DNA of 64,000 nt from Neogale vison (Eukaryota > Chordata > Mammalia > Carnivora > Mustelidae), in contig NC_058091.1 of assembly GCF_020171115.1 (NCBI RefSeq), forward strand, positions 256,276,001-256,340,000. The letters are read 5' to 3'. Numbering within the stretch: the stretch's first letter is position 1; every line of letters begins with the position of its first letter. This document shows, in pieces, positions 12,206 to 24,504 of the stretch. Made by a program: the position numbers and the translations under genes. Below the pieces are notes generated by a model. That model was given only the letters and a program-made list of their open reading frames with translations, did no database searches and was not told the origin of the DNA.

Positions 12206-12787
12206 GAGCACCCAGCTTCAGCAAAGAGGGTGTGCCTGCGTGGACAGCAGAAGCCTCCTCAGCAGGGAAGGGGTCAGCCTGGAGCAGGCCCATGAGAGGG
12301 GGCGGCCATGAGCAGGAGTCCAGGCCCAGCTGCCGGCCCAGGCCGAAGTCTGAGTCTGTGAACGCAGCCAGCTCACTTTCCCTGCTCCAAAGGGCCCCCA
12401 TTCTGTCCTCCAACCTGGGAGTGTTTGCCCACTATGTGTCCTGAAAACTTCCTCATGCGTTAGAGCTCAGCTGAGGCTCCCACTTCCTTTGTCGGATCTT
12501 CCCAGCCTACAGACAGGGAGGCTAAGGCCCGGGGAGGGGAAGGGACTGGGGGCTCTGGGAGTGTTTCCGCCTGTCCCAACTGTCCATCATTTGGGGCTTC
12601 TGTGGAATTAAGCAGGTGAGAGGGAAGAGTAGATTCTGTTCAGCCAGAGAGGGCCATTGGCCTCCAGGCCCCTTGTGAGATGCCAGCTCTAGCTCCCAAT
12701 CCAGCCATCACCAGCCACCAGCTCCCCACAAATGTGCCATCCCATGACTTGAGCAATGGAAGGATCCATCAAATGAAGATGGAAAAA

Positions 12788-13010
12788 AGCAGGCTTTGGC
12801 ACCAGATGGACCTGAGTTCAAATCCTGACTACCATCAATTGTACCCATTCTGATGCTTCAGCAGCATTCACTGATGGCATCCTCGCAGTAATCCTCTGAC
12901 GCCGTGTCACTGTTGGCTCCACTTACAGGGAAGACAACTGAGACACAGCTGGGAATGGGCAGAATGGGGATTTGAACTCAGCCTCTCTGGTTCTTTCAAT
13001 ACAAGCTACA
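12788..13010. repeat. Two head-to-head MIR fragments
   Basis: A plus-strand MIR head (about 12788-12832, GGACCTGAGTTCAAATCCTG) is followed by an antisense MIR core and head (about 12850-13010, TTACAGGGAAGACAACTGAG then GGGGATTTGAACTCAG). Confidence 0.7.
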
Positions 13011-14299
13011 GTGTCCATTTATGAAGTTTGAAAAACACATCAGAGCTGTTAGCTGTTCTAAGGGCTAGGCACTTTGGGTTGTGTGGAGGTGATGTCCACG
13101 GGGACGAAGACCTTGAGAGCAGGGTTGTTTGGAGAACAGCCCAGCTAGGGAACACCCATCCCTGCCAAGATCCATTCTGACCACCCAGCTAAGCTGGGTT
13201 TGGGAAACCAAAAGGAAACTGAGTCAGGGCAAGCCTCTGGTTGGAGTCTGGGGTCCCAACTCATAGCTCCATCCAGGTCCCCTCCCCAATGTCCTCTGCT
13301 CCTTAGTAATTTCTGATGTGCTCCTCTGGGCCTGGCCCAGGATACTAGACACAAGGCAGATGAGGGACCCAGCCCCATGGCCCTCTCACGTGGGGATAGG
13401 CCCAGTGGGATGCCATTGTGGTGAGGAGGCAAGAGACCATCGAATCTCTAAGAGGAGATGGCCCCTCTGCCTGTGGGAAGGCACTGAGCTCTGACCCCAG
13501 GGCTGAGAGGCTGAGCTCTCTCACCCCACCACCCCATGCCCAGCCCAAGAGCTGCCCCTTTAAGAGGTTTGGCCCCGTCAGGAAGAGAGATGGGCAAGGC
13601 CATTTCCCACCTAGCACCCCTTCGCCCCTTGGGGCTGCAGCTGTAAGACTCCTGACTTCCGCAAGGGGGATAGGGGGCCCCTGCTCCTCCCTCAATCTCT
13701 AGGCCACCCCCCAGCCTGCTCCAGCCCTAGGTCTCTGTGCCTTGGTCCTAGACTCTCGGCAGCCCCAGCCATCCCATCCGCTCTTGATCCCGTTCCCTGG
13801 CTGGGACTCCTGGCTGGGCTGCCGCGGCCCTTCCCTTCCCACTCCGTGCTTGGCAAAGGGGCGAGTGTCTGTTCTCAAGCCGGGGCCCAGGGGGCCAGCC
13901 AGGGCCAGCGATGGGAAGGGGGGTGGAGGGCAGGGCTGTCTAGAGGGAACCCCATTTCCTGAGGAGCTCACTTTGCCCACCACAGGGCTGTAGAGTTAGG
14001 ACCGGCGGAAGGGAACCTGGCCCCCACTGGAAGGCTGGAGAGCACCTATCTCCAAAGAAGATGAAGCACGTGGTTAGGCTTCTAGAAGAACCGATTAACC
14101 AAGGAGAGTCCTGAGAGAATGGGAAGACCCCAACTTCCTGGGCAGGCTTAGCATTCCATCACAGAAGTGTAGGAAACCAGGAGCCCGGGTGAGCACCTTC
14201 TCTACTCCTGACAATGCATAGGCCTGTTATAGGCCTGACGGCAGTCCACACCCATACCTGCCCCTCTCCCCTCCTCAAGCTCTCACCCAACTAGGAGAA

Positions 14300-14480
14300 C
14301 AAGTTCGAACCTGGGCTTTGGAGTTTGACGAATGCTAGGATCAAATCCTGGCTCCACCACTTACTGCCTGTGCCATCTTGAACGAGTCCTGTCACCTCTT
14401 TGGGCCTTGACTCCTCATCTGGAAAATGGGGATAATAATACCTGCCTTAGAGGGTCGTTGTAAAGAACGCCTGGCATGGA
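14300..14480 (+). repeat. MIR SINE
   Basis: GGATCAAATCCTGGCTCCAC, CTCCTCATCTGGAAAATGGG and GATAATAATACCTGCCTTAG are in consensus order. Confidence 0.85.
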
Positions 14481-15529
14481 GAGTGTGCTTACTCGATTCA
14501 CGTTCGTCTCTGTGGGTCTGCCTGCCCTGCACACCCACTCATCCCATGGGTCCCGTGGAGCCCCAGACAAGGATTCCTGACCTTCTCGGCCGTGGGAAGT
14601 CCCTCCCCTCGGCTCTGCCTCCCTCCCACCTGTGTGCACTGTGGACCCTCACCACAGGGGCTGTGGGGACCCAGCCCAAGGCCTCCCCATTCCTGTCACC
14701 CAGTGGACTCAAAGGGAGCCAGAGAGGGGCAGTTAGAGGGGAATGTTTTCCCCAAATCTGAGTCTGAAGGCCCAAGGCCAAGGCTCTGCCTGCCGCGCTT
14801 AGCTGAATGATCTCCCTTCTTCTGAGCCTTGCTTTCCCATCCACGAAGTGGAGCGCACGGGAAGGTCCCCAGAGACTCCAGCGTGAAGGTGGTTTGCGAG
14901 CCTCGCCTGAGCAAAGCCAAGGGCTGCAGATTCAGGCCTCAAGGCTGCCCTTGCCTTTGTTTGCTTTATTGAGTAAAAGAAAATACTTTGAACATTTTAT
15001 GGGGACTTGGGGAGGGGAGGAGGGGTCAGGAGAGGCTTCATCCAAGAGAAACAGCCTCCAAGGAGGATCCTGCCAAGAAAACCCAAGGGCGGGGACCAGG
15101 AGGGTTCTCCTCTGAGCCTGGCCAAGGATGGGAGCTTGAGGGGACACAGGAGCCAGGAGAGAAGACAGAGTGCTGTCTGTGCATGGGAAAAGGGACCCTG
15201 CCACCCCCTGGGTCCTCCCCAGATAATGAGCCAAGATGGCCCTTTGCCCCAGCTCATCCAAGCCTCCTTCTCTGCCGTTGCTGCCTCCTCTGCCACCCAG
15301 GACCCACCTCAGGAACTCCCAACTCACCCACTCACTCCCACTTGGGCAAGTTCATTCTTTCCTTCCCTCATGCCATCACAGGCTCACTCATTCATTAGCA
15401 TAGGCAGCCACTTTTCTGGTCCTTCATTTCCTCACTGGTTCACTCATGCATTCACTGATCCATTTGCTCAAAGGTAAACAGTCACAGACCCTGACCTCGG
15501 AGCACTCTCTGGTTAAGACATGCTCCCCA

Positions 15530-15729
15530 GGGGCGTCTGGGTGGCTCAGTGGGTTAAGCCTCTGCCTTCGGCCCAGGTCATGATCTCAGGGTCCTGGGAT
15601 CGAGCCCCACATCAGGCTCTCTGCTCGGCAGGGAGCCTGCTTCCTCCTCTCTCTTTGCCTCTCTGCCTACTTGTGGGTCTCTATCTGTCAAATAAATAAA
15701 TAAAATATTTAAAAAAAAAAAAAAAAAAA
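15530..15729 (+). mobile_element. Young CAN-SINE with A-tail and perfect 15-bp TSD
   Basis: The element opens GGGGCGTCTGGGTGGCTCAG and has a pol III B-box-like GGGATCGAGCCCC. It passes through CTGCCTACTTGTGGG and CAAATAAATAAATAAA and ends in a pure A run. The exact direct repeat AAGACATGCTCCCCA flanks it at 15515-15529 and 15730-15744. A perfect TSD and a long A-tail indicate a fairly recent insertion. Confidence 0.97.
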
Positions 15730-16779
15730 AAGACATGCTCCCCACAGAAAATCTCCGAGGCAGAGCCCACCTGAGGCTATAGAAGGCCAGCAGGTCAGCT
15801 TTGAGGGCCTCACAGAGAAAGGTAGGTTCTGGAAAGGTGAGGGGAGGGTACCAGGTGGTGAAGGGGGAGGAGATGGCAGGCCAGGAAGATGACAGAGAAG
15901 TGGCCAAGAGTATCGGCTGTTTCAGAAGGGAGAAAGAAGCCAGAAAAGGAGCAGAGCTCATCAGCCACAGAGGAGGCCAAACTTGCCTCCAGCTGGGCAC
16001 TTTGGTGTCCCCCAGGATGTCTGTGGGCCTTGACCACTAACCAGGCAAGGATCCCCTGGAATGCCCCAGCATTCCCCATGGGCCTTCTTTCTCCAGCTGG
16101 GTGCAGGCCCTTGCTTCCCAAAGGACTGAGGTCAGATCCCAGCTGGGCCCGTCCCGTGCAACCCAGGGAAGCCCTGGCGTGCCTCCCTTCCCCGGCTCCT
16201 CAGGAAACCCCGGTGCTTCCTGCTGTCTGGATTGCAGAGCTAAAAACCTTCCTCCTGGCTCCCGTCCTCAGAGGCCACAGGTCTTAACATTCAAGCTCAG
16301 AGATTGCCAGCACAGCTTGACAACTGCTATTTTTCTGAAGGAGGAGGAGGAAGAGAGGTAGATGTTGAAGGGGAAGAAAAGAGGGCTAGGGAAGCAGGTG
16401 CCACTGGCCTCACAGTTCCGTGGTTTCTAAGTCAATGCCTGTCCCCTGCAACAAGGGACATCCCCAGGGTGAAGCCCCACCCCTCCACCATGAGAGCCCG
16501 GCTTGAGGCCATGTCCCCACTCTGGGGTGTCTTTTAACCAAGTGCATGACTCTTCCCTGAAAAGTCACTCAGGCCCTTTGCCTCAACTTAGCACCTGAAG
16601 GTGCTGAAAACCCTCAGATCACCACTCCTGCCTGGAACCCTGGCTGTCACCCAGAGCTCCAGAGGAAAAGCCGGAGATGACAGACGAGCTCTCTACATAC
16701 TCCTCAAAGCGTAGCGGGAAGAGGGAGATATGGAGGCAAGGGCCATCTCTGCCCTTCACTGAGTGCTCTTGGGGCAGTC

Positions 16780-16985
16780 AAGTACTCTCTCTGAATTCCA
16801 GGGTCAGCAGGGACAATAATTGATAAGATAATAATACGAGAGTTATCACCACTTTACAGATTACGAAGGTAAACTCAGAGAAGTTGAGTAACTTGCCCAA
16901 GGTGATCCAAGCAACAAAAGAAAGAGCGAGGACCCCAACCCAGCCACTCCAACTCCGGAGCCCGAAGACTGACCTGTTACACCGA
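16780..16985 (-). repeat. MIR SINE
   Basis: CACTTTACAGATTACGAAGG, then GAGTAACTTGCCCAAGGTGA, is an antisense MIR core. The head region extends to the CAACTCCGGAGCC block. Confidence 0.85.
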
Positions 16986-17171
16986 ATCTCACAGGTTTTT
17001 GTGTGTTCATTGACAGAGCAAACAAGGAGCATTTCCTTGTCCTGGGCACTGAGCATAGAGAGAGAAAGCCTGTGCCAGCTCTCCAGAAGCTTCCAACCCA
17101 CGCAGTAAGATAGATAAGTAACCAATAATAATGGAGCTTAACTATTGTTCCAATAGCTAAATGATAAGACA

Positions 17172-17535
17172 CTGGGTGTGTTAGGGCCTTCAGCGCGAGC
17201 TGCTTTAACAAATAACCCCAGCCTCTCCATGGCGTAACAAGATACCACACAGTGCAATGTATTGGCACGGGCTTCTGCTCCATGTAATCATTATGAGATC
17301 CAGGCCTCCTTGGAGTCTTCTACTGGAATCCTCTACTGGATGTCTGCCAACACGCAAGAGAGAGGCGTCATGGAGGACTGCACGGAACGTTTTATGGCCT
17401 GGCCCGAGACTCACGTACCTCACTTGCCCATGTTCCATTGGCCAGAACGGGTCATACTGCCCCCACTTCACTGCACGGGAGGCTGGGAAGTGGGGAGCCG
17501 GGATGGATGCTCCTCTAGCGGGTCTCTGCCACAAG
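17172..17535. mobile_element. Ancient interspersed repeat, family unresolved
   Basis: The blocks GAGCTGCTTTAACAAATAAC, TGTTCCATTGGCCAGAAC and GGGAGGCTGGGAAGTGGGGA recur in many mammalian interspersed repeats that I remember but cannot name with certainty (non-autonomous DNA transposon or LTR). A related-looking piece lies at about 23.9-24.1 kb. Confidence 0.45.
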
Positions 17536-18058
17536 TGGGGAGACAAAGGACAAAGTGGCTAGCCCTGTCTGAGCAGAGAAGCTCCCAGAGGAAGTCAGGA
17601 TGGAACCGAGTCCAGTAGGGAAGTGGGCGGTCAGAGGGCATATCAGGCGGAAAGAACTGTGTGTGCAAAGAACTATGTAAGATCACTGATCGAAAAACCC
17701 TTTGCAATGAATTCTATAAGTCTAAGTTCTGATGATTGGGTAATTTCCTAGGTAGTGGAGGGAAGGAGGGTATCTTCGGTCAGCTTGCCCAGAGCAGTCT
17801 CTAAGCTACATATTTGAGGGCCCATGATTTATTAAAGAACTGCTTTCAGTAAGAGATTGGGAGGCCAACAAGGAAGGGAAGGAACCAAGCCAGGGTATCA
17901 ACTGAGGCAAGACCCCAGCCTCAGCCTGATCCCACAGACAGACACAGGAGTGGACGTTCCCCCTAGAGCTTGTGCAGGACACGGGAACTGGACTTCTATA
18001 CTCCAGGACCAGTCAGTCAGTGGCCAAGGGTGGCCTGCTATAGTGTGAGCAGAGAATA

Positions 18059-18104
18059 AGTAAGTTCTAGGGCACGAATTAGTAGAGTAAGTTCTAGGGC
18101 ACGA
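18059..18104. repeat. Short direct tandem repeat
   Basis: AGTAAGTTCTAGGGCACGA is present exactly at 18059-18077 and 18086-18104 (27-bp period). Confidence 0.95.
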
Positions 18105-18379
18105 CCATCTCTTGGCATCTGGGTGAGGCACCTACAGCCAGGCCAATAGGAACAGAGAAAACAGAAGCCAGGAGAGGGGCTCAGAGGGACAGCAAAAAGG
18201 AACAGAGTCAGGGGCTGGGTGGGAGAAGCTAGACAGAGCAATGACAGTGCTAGGTGCAGAGACAGAGCAGCACCCCAGGGAAAGGGGACCTAGCATGACA
18301 CTAGGGCTTGGCAAATCCCCAAAAGTACCAAAAACCATTTCCTTAGGGCCTCTCTAGCTGGAGGCAGGTGGAATTGAGG

Positions 18380-18560
18380 AAGCGACATGATTCCAAGTTC
18401 TAATCCCGACTCTGTCACTGGGTGAGATAATTGTGTGGACCAAAGTCTGAAGTCAGCACCCTCATTTTACTTACAAATAAGAATGAAAACATTGACTTGA
18501 AGGGTCATGCTGAAGATAAGAGGCAGGACCAGGTGTACATAGTAGGAGTTCAATAAATGC
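18380..18560 (+). repeat. MIR SINE, diverged
   Basis: TTCCAAGTTCTAATCCCGAC and CACCCTCATTTTACTTACAA are followed by AGTAGGAGTTCAATAAATGC, in consensus order. Confidence 0.65.
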
Positions 18561-19564
18561 CAACCATCCTTGCCATTGAATCCATACCCCAGAGGCTTGG
18601 GTGATCCAGACCCTTGACCTGCACAGGTTGTGAGGAAAATATTTAGTCTGTGTCCCAGTAGGAGGCCTGATTCCCACCCAATTCCCAGTCCTGGAGGCCC
18701 CAGGTGCAGGGGGAAAGGGAGGAGGGGCACCATAAAAAGCTGGCCTCAGGAGGTGACTTCCCACCTGGTGATTCAAGATCTACCATTCCCAAACCATCAG
18801 AACTGGAAGGCCCCTTACAAATCACTCAGGCCATTATTTAACAGATGGAAAAACTGAGGCCCAGAGAAAGGAAGGAATTTTCCCAAGACCCGAGAGTCCC
18901 AAAAACAAGACTGACAAATAGGTTGCACCTCAGATGCCAACTCTGGTCGATTGGCAGCAGCTACCTAACTGCACTGAGTCTGGGGTCTTTAACTGGGCGC
19001 GGTGGGAAAGAATACCAGACACAGTTCATCCTGCCTCCATGGGAGGGGTTGAGACGATACAGCAGTATTGACGTTACTGAAGAAGACAACGGAAAAAATG
19101 CCCTCCTCACCAGACTCTGTCTTCTCCCCAAAAGGTTCAATGACGTTCAAAGAAGATGGTTGCAAAGTAAGTCAAAAAGACTGAAGGGGACAAAAACCTC
19201 ACATCCAAAATTGTGAGAGCAGTTAACAAGCGCTAGGGTGTAGCAACTGTAACTCTTGACGAAAATGCCAGAATCCAGTAAGTGGTTGGAGTGTCCTGAA
19301 TTAGAGCAGACACGTGATGTTCCTATTCCCCTTCCTAACAGAGTTCTAATTTCCTCTTGCAGAATTCTGTTCTCCGCTGCTCACAGTCTACTGTATCTGT
19401 CCCAACCTGCCTCCCACCCCCACCCCAGCCCGCAATTTGAACCTTACCCAGACAGACGCAGACACGGGGATGGCGGGGCTCCTCCAGTGGTGGCTTCCTG
19501 ACCAGCTCTTCGGACTCCGAATGGAGAGATGTCCCATCATGCCTCACTCCACCGCGTGTCTCCT

Positions 19565-19680
19565 GCGAGTCAGTAAGTGCCTTGAGAACAGGGATTCTGT
19601 GTCATTTGCTAATTTATTTCCCAAAGCCTAGAAGATCCCCGGAAGTAGTAGGCATTTAATCTTTTTGGCTGTTCTGGAAA
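19565..19680 (+). repeat. L2 LINE 3' end
   Basis: AGTGCCTTGAGAACAGGGAT through CCCAAAGCCTAGAAGATCCC to AGTAGGCATTTAATC matches the L2 3' terminus pattern. Confidence 0.65.
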
Positions 19681-19714
19681 TATTAATGAATGCCTGGATA
19701 TAAGAAAATCTACA

Positions 19715-19900
19715 AGTTCTGAATCAGAGGACAGGCTTTAAACACTAGCCTTACTTCTTGCTAGCTATATAACCTTGGGCAAGCCTGTTACCTCTCTGAA
19801 CCTCAGTCTTGTCATCTATAAAGTGATACAATTACACTTCCCAGGATTGTTGGGAGGTTTAAATGAGACGGTGCATGTGAGAGTGCTTTATAAATTGTAA
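19715..19900 (+). repeat. MIR SINE
   Basis: CTAGCTATATAACCTTGGGC, CCTCAGTCTTGTCATCTATA and GGTTTAAATGAGACGGTGCA lie in consensus order. Confidence 0.85.
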
Positions 19901-20349
19901 GTAATGTGCAGGGGGCAATTTCTCTCATCCCCAAACCGAGGATCTTCCTTAGGTTGGTAATGGGACCGGATAATACAAATCAAAGTCCACACTAGCAGAT
20001 AATTAGGGTCATGATGAAGCAGGCATTGTCTTTGCCCCCAAAACAGTTTGCGATTCAATGTCTGTGTCAAGTTGAAAGTTGCAGAAAATTTAATTCAAAA
20101 ATATGTAGAATCTGTTGACTGAAGACACTGGAAAACTTTTGATGCTTGCTTTAGGTAAGGTTTGATTGAGTAGCTTAAATGATATTACTAAGGGCCTAGT
20201 TTCTAAGCAGAAAAACTGTAGCTAAACACCATTTGGTGGCCCAGTGACTGAGTACATCGTAAGAACATAGGACATTTCTGTTGAAAAAAAAAATTTGCTC
20301 CTAATCTCACATATGGAACAAATTGAAACTCTGATGATTCAAAAGTCTT

Positions 20350-20690
20350 TGGCTGCATAGAACAGAAACTAACTTGGACAAAAGAAATCTATTGGTAGAA
20401 CTGATAAAGAGGCCAGGGAATAAGGCCTGGAAATGGGACAGGAATCAGTGATTGGCAGGGCCAGCTCAGGAAGGGCCTTGTAAGTCGCTGTAAAAAACCT
20501 GAAGGTCAATGGGAAAGCAACTGGAGAGTGGCATGCTACTATCTGCATTTCAGAAAAGTCACTCTGGCAGCAGCCTGCCGGAGAGATAGAAGGGAGAAAG
20601 AATGAAAGAGGAGGCCAGGGGTTGAGGCTGTTGCTGTGGTCCAGGTAAGAGGCAAGAGAGGACCAGACGGGGCAGTGGGGAAGCACAACT
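20350..20690 (-). repeat. L2 LINE fragment
   Basis: AGGAAGGGCCTTGTAAGTCG, GTCACTCTGGCAGCAGCCTG and GGTCCAGGTAAGAGGCAAGA are antisense L2 blocks from upstream of the 3' end. Confidence 0.75.
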
Positions 20691-21254
20691 GAAGAGAGTG
20701 TAAGGACCCCAGAGATCGTACAAAGGGAACCAACAGGATATGGAGGCTGGCTGGATGTGGCAAGAGACAAGAGTTACCTGCAGGGTCCAAGACTGGCGGC
20801 TGGGTTCAGCAATGACCTCATTTACTGCCATGGGAGCCATGAAGAGAAGATGGCTTCATCCCACTGGGTCTTGGGTAAGAGTGGTACAGCTGATGCTGTT
20901 TGTCCTGCAGAAGGCCTAGGCTAGGCAATCTGCCCAGGGAACTGGCCAGAGAGGGAAGGGCTAGAGAAGGATGCCCAGTCTGGTATTGGACGTCAGGGTA
21001 ATTCCAAACTCTTTTGGGTACAGCGATGGGCCTTCAGAGCCAAGTTCTGGGATGCTCTCTGCCTCTGGCTTCCCGCCACGGGCATCATCTGCAGGGAATA
21101 TTCAAAGATGTAAACATGATGATTTCATCAAGGTCCAAGTGTCAGGGGACACATGTGCAGGCGATGGCAGCCCATCAAACCGTGGAAATTCTGACCCGGG
21201 AGGTTCAGACACAACAATGTGGAGGCTTCCCTCCCCCGCATCCCCTCTGGCCTG

Positions 21255-21360
21255 TGCCCAGTTCTCAAACGTGGTTAATTAATGTAATGAATTATGACAA
21301 ACGTGTATGGTGCCTCTGATTTGCTGACAGCTGATACAAACAGAGGCAGTGGCCAAGAAT
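21255..21360. promoter_or_regulatory. Candidate regulatory element with 8-bp inverted repeat around CAGCTG
   Basis: GGTTAATTAAT (21273-21283) is HNF1- or homeodomain-like. TGCCTCTG (21311-21318) and its exact reverse complement CAGAGGCA (21341-21348) flank TGACAGCTGA (21325-21334), which joins a TALE-type TGACAG to a CAGCTG E-box. The segment matches no repeat family I know. Function is inferred. Confidence 0.3.
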
Positions 21361-21375
21361 CCCAATGCGTACATT

Positions 21376-21406
21376 ACACACACACACATAGACACACACA
21401 CACACA
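21376..21406. repeat. (CA)n microsatellite, interrupted
   Basis: CA repeats interrupted by ATAGA. Confidence 0.95.
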
Positions 21407-21904
21407 ACTCCACCAAAAATAGCTTGCAACTGGGTTTGTAATTCAGTGACTTTTCCATCTGTATTGGAACATGGCAAGAAATGGCTGTTGCTGCAAAGGG
21501 TAAAAAAGTTGGAGATATGTTGCTCCCTATTTTTCACATTATTAAGCCTCCTTCTCCTCACCACTGCTTCTCCTGTGACATACATTCACTGGTTACTTTA
21601 GCCAATCCTGCATTCCATGAAGGAAGAGACCCACATTCACTGAAGACCTACTATGTGCCGAGGATTTTCTCCACTGAGTCAGAACTCTTTTGGTTGCAAG
21701 CAACAGAATTCCAATGGAATCATCTTAGGGTAGAACAAAAGAGGGTGGGGATGTAGAAAGGACTTTGCAATATCTCACATAATCGAACAGAAATTGAATG
21801 TTCCAGCTATAAAAAGAGCAGAGAAATAGCTAGAATCAGTGACTCAAACCCCCACCATAGCTGAAAGAGTCCTCTTTATCTTCCAGTCAATTCTCATTTC
21901 TCAT

Positions 21905-22516
21905 GCATTCTGCATATGTGAATTCACTTCCTTACGAAAATTTATCTGCAACCCCCAAATCAACATTTGTAGCATTTTCATGGTTGTTCATGGATACGTG
22001 CAGGGTGATGAAAAATTTGAATCCTCCAACACACACATTCTCAGCTTGGGTCAAACAAGGAGGCCAGCTCATCTCCACACTCATACGTTGAACAATTATC
22101 CTTGTCATTGTCTATTTAATGCCACATTTTTCTCATTTTAGTGCTTTTTGGTGGTGATTTTGCCATTGAAAATGGTCCCCAACCATAGTTCTGAAGGGCT
22201 GCCTAGCGATCCTAAGTGCAAGAAGGCTGGGATATGCCTTATAGAAAAAACACGTGTATTAGATCAGCTTCATTTGGCCGTGAGTTCTAGTGCTGCTGAC
22301 CGTGAGTTTAATGTCAATGGATCAACAATGTATATGATACAAGGTATCTTTAAACCAAAACACAAATTAAACAAGGTTAAGTATTGATGTGCTAATGAAA
22401 ATGTCACAACCAGCGGCTCACAGGAACCTTTCCCCTAGGAGCAATGGTGCCGTGGTCACTAATTCAGTTTGTGGCCAGTTTAGAGAACATAACTACCATG
22501 AGTAATGAGAATCGAC
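21905..22516 (+). mobile_element. Tigger-like (pogo family) DNA transposon remnant
   Basis: The plus-strand open frame 22148-22387 resembles the N-terminal helix-turn-helix of Tigger/CENP-B-type transposases: basic KCKKAG, then EKTRVLDQLHLA, then ADREFNVNGSTMYMI. Flanking noncoding blocks (GGGTGATGAAAAATTTGAA near 22005 and CAGCGGCTCACAGGAACC near 22412) also fit this family. The catalytic DDE domain is absent, so it is a dead internally deleted copy. The exact subfamily is not resolved. Confidence 0.7.
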
Positions 22517-22768
22517 CAAATCTATTCTTTTTCCTTTTCTTTGCCTGCTCAAGGTCAGTGTCCTCAGTAAGGCAAGGAACAGGCCAACAGCTTCCAAGCC
22601 TCGTGTTTGATAGCATCTACCACTAGAGAGGGGATTTTCATGGTTGGGAAAATCCTGACTGGTTGAATACAGCAGGAGTAGGGAAGGTCATATACACATG
22701 GTAGTCTCCCAGAGAAACCACATACAGCACAGAAACAGTAGTTCCTGAGAGAAAAGAGGTCCATTCTT

Positions 22769-22968
22769 TTTTTTTTTTTTTAAAGATTTTATTTATTTAT
22801 TTGACAGACAGGCACCACAGGTAGGCAGAGAGGCAGGCAGAGAGAGAGGAAGGAAAGCAGGCTCCCCGCTGAGCAGAGAGCCCAATGCAGGGCTCAATCC
22901 CAGGACCCTGGAATCATGACCTGAGCCGAAGGCAGAGGCTTTAACCCACTGAGCCACCCAGGCGTCCC
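22769..22968 (-). mobile_element. CAN-SINE with perfect 16-bp TSD
   Basis: An antisense CAN-SINE: poly-T, then AAAGATTTTATTTATTTATT, the AGGCAGAGAGGCAGGCAGAG region, the GGCTCAATCCCAGGACCC B-box region and the CTGAGCCACCCAGGCGTCCC head. AAAGAGGTCCATTCTT is duplicated exactly at 22753-22768 and 22969-22984. Confidence 0.97.
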
Positions 22969-23294
22969 AAAGAGGTCCATTCTTATATGATTGAGAAAAA
23001 GACTGCGTGAACGTATTACACACACATACTCACACACATGCACATTATTTAATTCTGGCATAAATTTTACCACATCCACACACCACTTATAACATTACCA
23101 ACTAGTTTTCCTAAATTAACTCATTTTCTTTCCTTAATACATTCTAAAGGAAAATTTATATTTCTGTCACCTACAGAAATGGGTCATCAAAATACACTCA
23201 TAACTACCCAAATAAAAAAACTAATGTTCACACATGATGTTAGTCTGCAAACCATCTAAAACACTCACCCCTGAAACCTTTAGGATCACAGGTT

Positions 23295-23410
23295 CCTGTC
23301 TGTGTCTCTGTTCCTGGACTGGGAGCTCCTTTCAGAGGGGATCACATCTTGTTCACTTAGGCCCAGCGCAAGGTCTGGCACAGAGTGAACACTAGATACA
23401 CATTTCATAA
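23295..23410 (+). repeat. L2 LINE 3' end fragment
   Basis: CTGGGAGCTCCTTTCAGAGG, CACATCTTGTTCACTTAGGC and GGTCTGGCACAGAGTGAACA follow the L2 terminus order. Confidence 0.65.
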
Positions 23411-24504
23411 CTAGGCTAAGATTGCTGCTACCTGCGTGCCTCCCCAGGTACATTTGGAGAGGAGACGGAATAAAGAAGAGGACCCCCTCAGGGGGAACAA
23501 AAGGACGGAGGGTGCAGAGAGAGAGAGGGGACACAGAGTGCTGCTTAATATGGCCAAATCCTATCTGACTTCCCCTCTGAGAACTAGGCCTTCCATATCC
23601 TTACTATGAACATTTCCTATTAGCTCAGCACCTTTTTCTATATGCCTTTTCTTGAAATTCTCCTTCCCCTCTCCTTGGGAGACATTCTTCAAATTCTCCC
23701 TCCTCTTCTGTGTCACTTGGGAAGCCTTCAGCAACCAGTCGAAAGAGACTTAAATACAAAAACATTTTGTTGTCTCAGACAATGAGAATTCTCAAGGAAG
23801 GCCCCACGTGGCTTAATCCAGTGGCTGTAGGATGGCATCAAAGATCCAGTTTTCTTCCTTCCCTTTACTCTTCCATCCTCTGTACAGCTGCTAGTTGTCC
23901 TCGTGATTGCAAAATGGCTACAACAGCTCCGGCCACCACATCCTCACCATAATCCAGACTCTAGAGAAACGATAGTGAGTTCCTTATGTATATTTATAAG
24001 AACTAAGAAACTTCCCTAGAAACATGTCCAGCACCGCTTCCCACATCCTTCCCCTCATAGCCCATTGGCCAGACTATAATCACATGCTCCTTATTAAGCC
24101 AACACTGGGAAATGGAATGCAATTAGCACCATTGGCTTAGACTAGAGGAATTAACACTCAAACCCTGAGAATGAAGATGACACAAGGCTTCTCTGAAGTA
24201 CATAAGCCCACAGGGGAGGAGGGAACAAGAACCAAATCTGTATTCTGTAGTGAGTGGTCTGCTGCCATTTTTTTAAACTGTTCTTTTAAACCCTTTAAAC
24301 AACCACCTTTCAGGCCACTAGGATGAAGACCCTCTTTGGTCCACGGAAGACTCGTATCTAAAGGTTCAAATGTTTCTAGTCTTTTCTCCCCTTCCAGACT
24401 CTTCTGCGCAAAGACCACACCACACCATCTAGCTCCTTCCTTTAGACCTGCTGGATGACTTTGCCTTCGCCATGCAGTATGATGATTTGTGACTTTTCTG
24501 TTGA

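Larger units (their letters stand above)
9798..15514. other. Intergenic DNA, GC-moderate, MIR-rich
   Basis: No gene recognised. The plus-strand frame at 11740-12444 (234 codons) runs through a CA microsatellite and a MIR and looks like chance. MIR and microsatellite pieces are listed separately. The 13.1-14.0 kb stretch is GC-rich without CpG-island density. Confidence 0.5.

Noticed and set aside
11740..12444. 234-codon plus-strand open frame
   Set aside because: It crosses a MIR and a CA microsatellite (giving Thr-His repeats), so it cannot be a conserved protein.
15530..15729. tRNA gene signal (A and B boxes)
   Set aside because: The tRNA-like head belongs to a CAN-SINE with an A-tail and TSD. 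There is no cloverleaf-competent mature tRNA.
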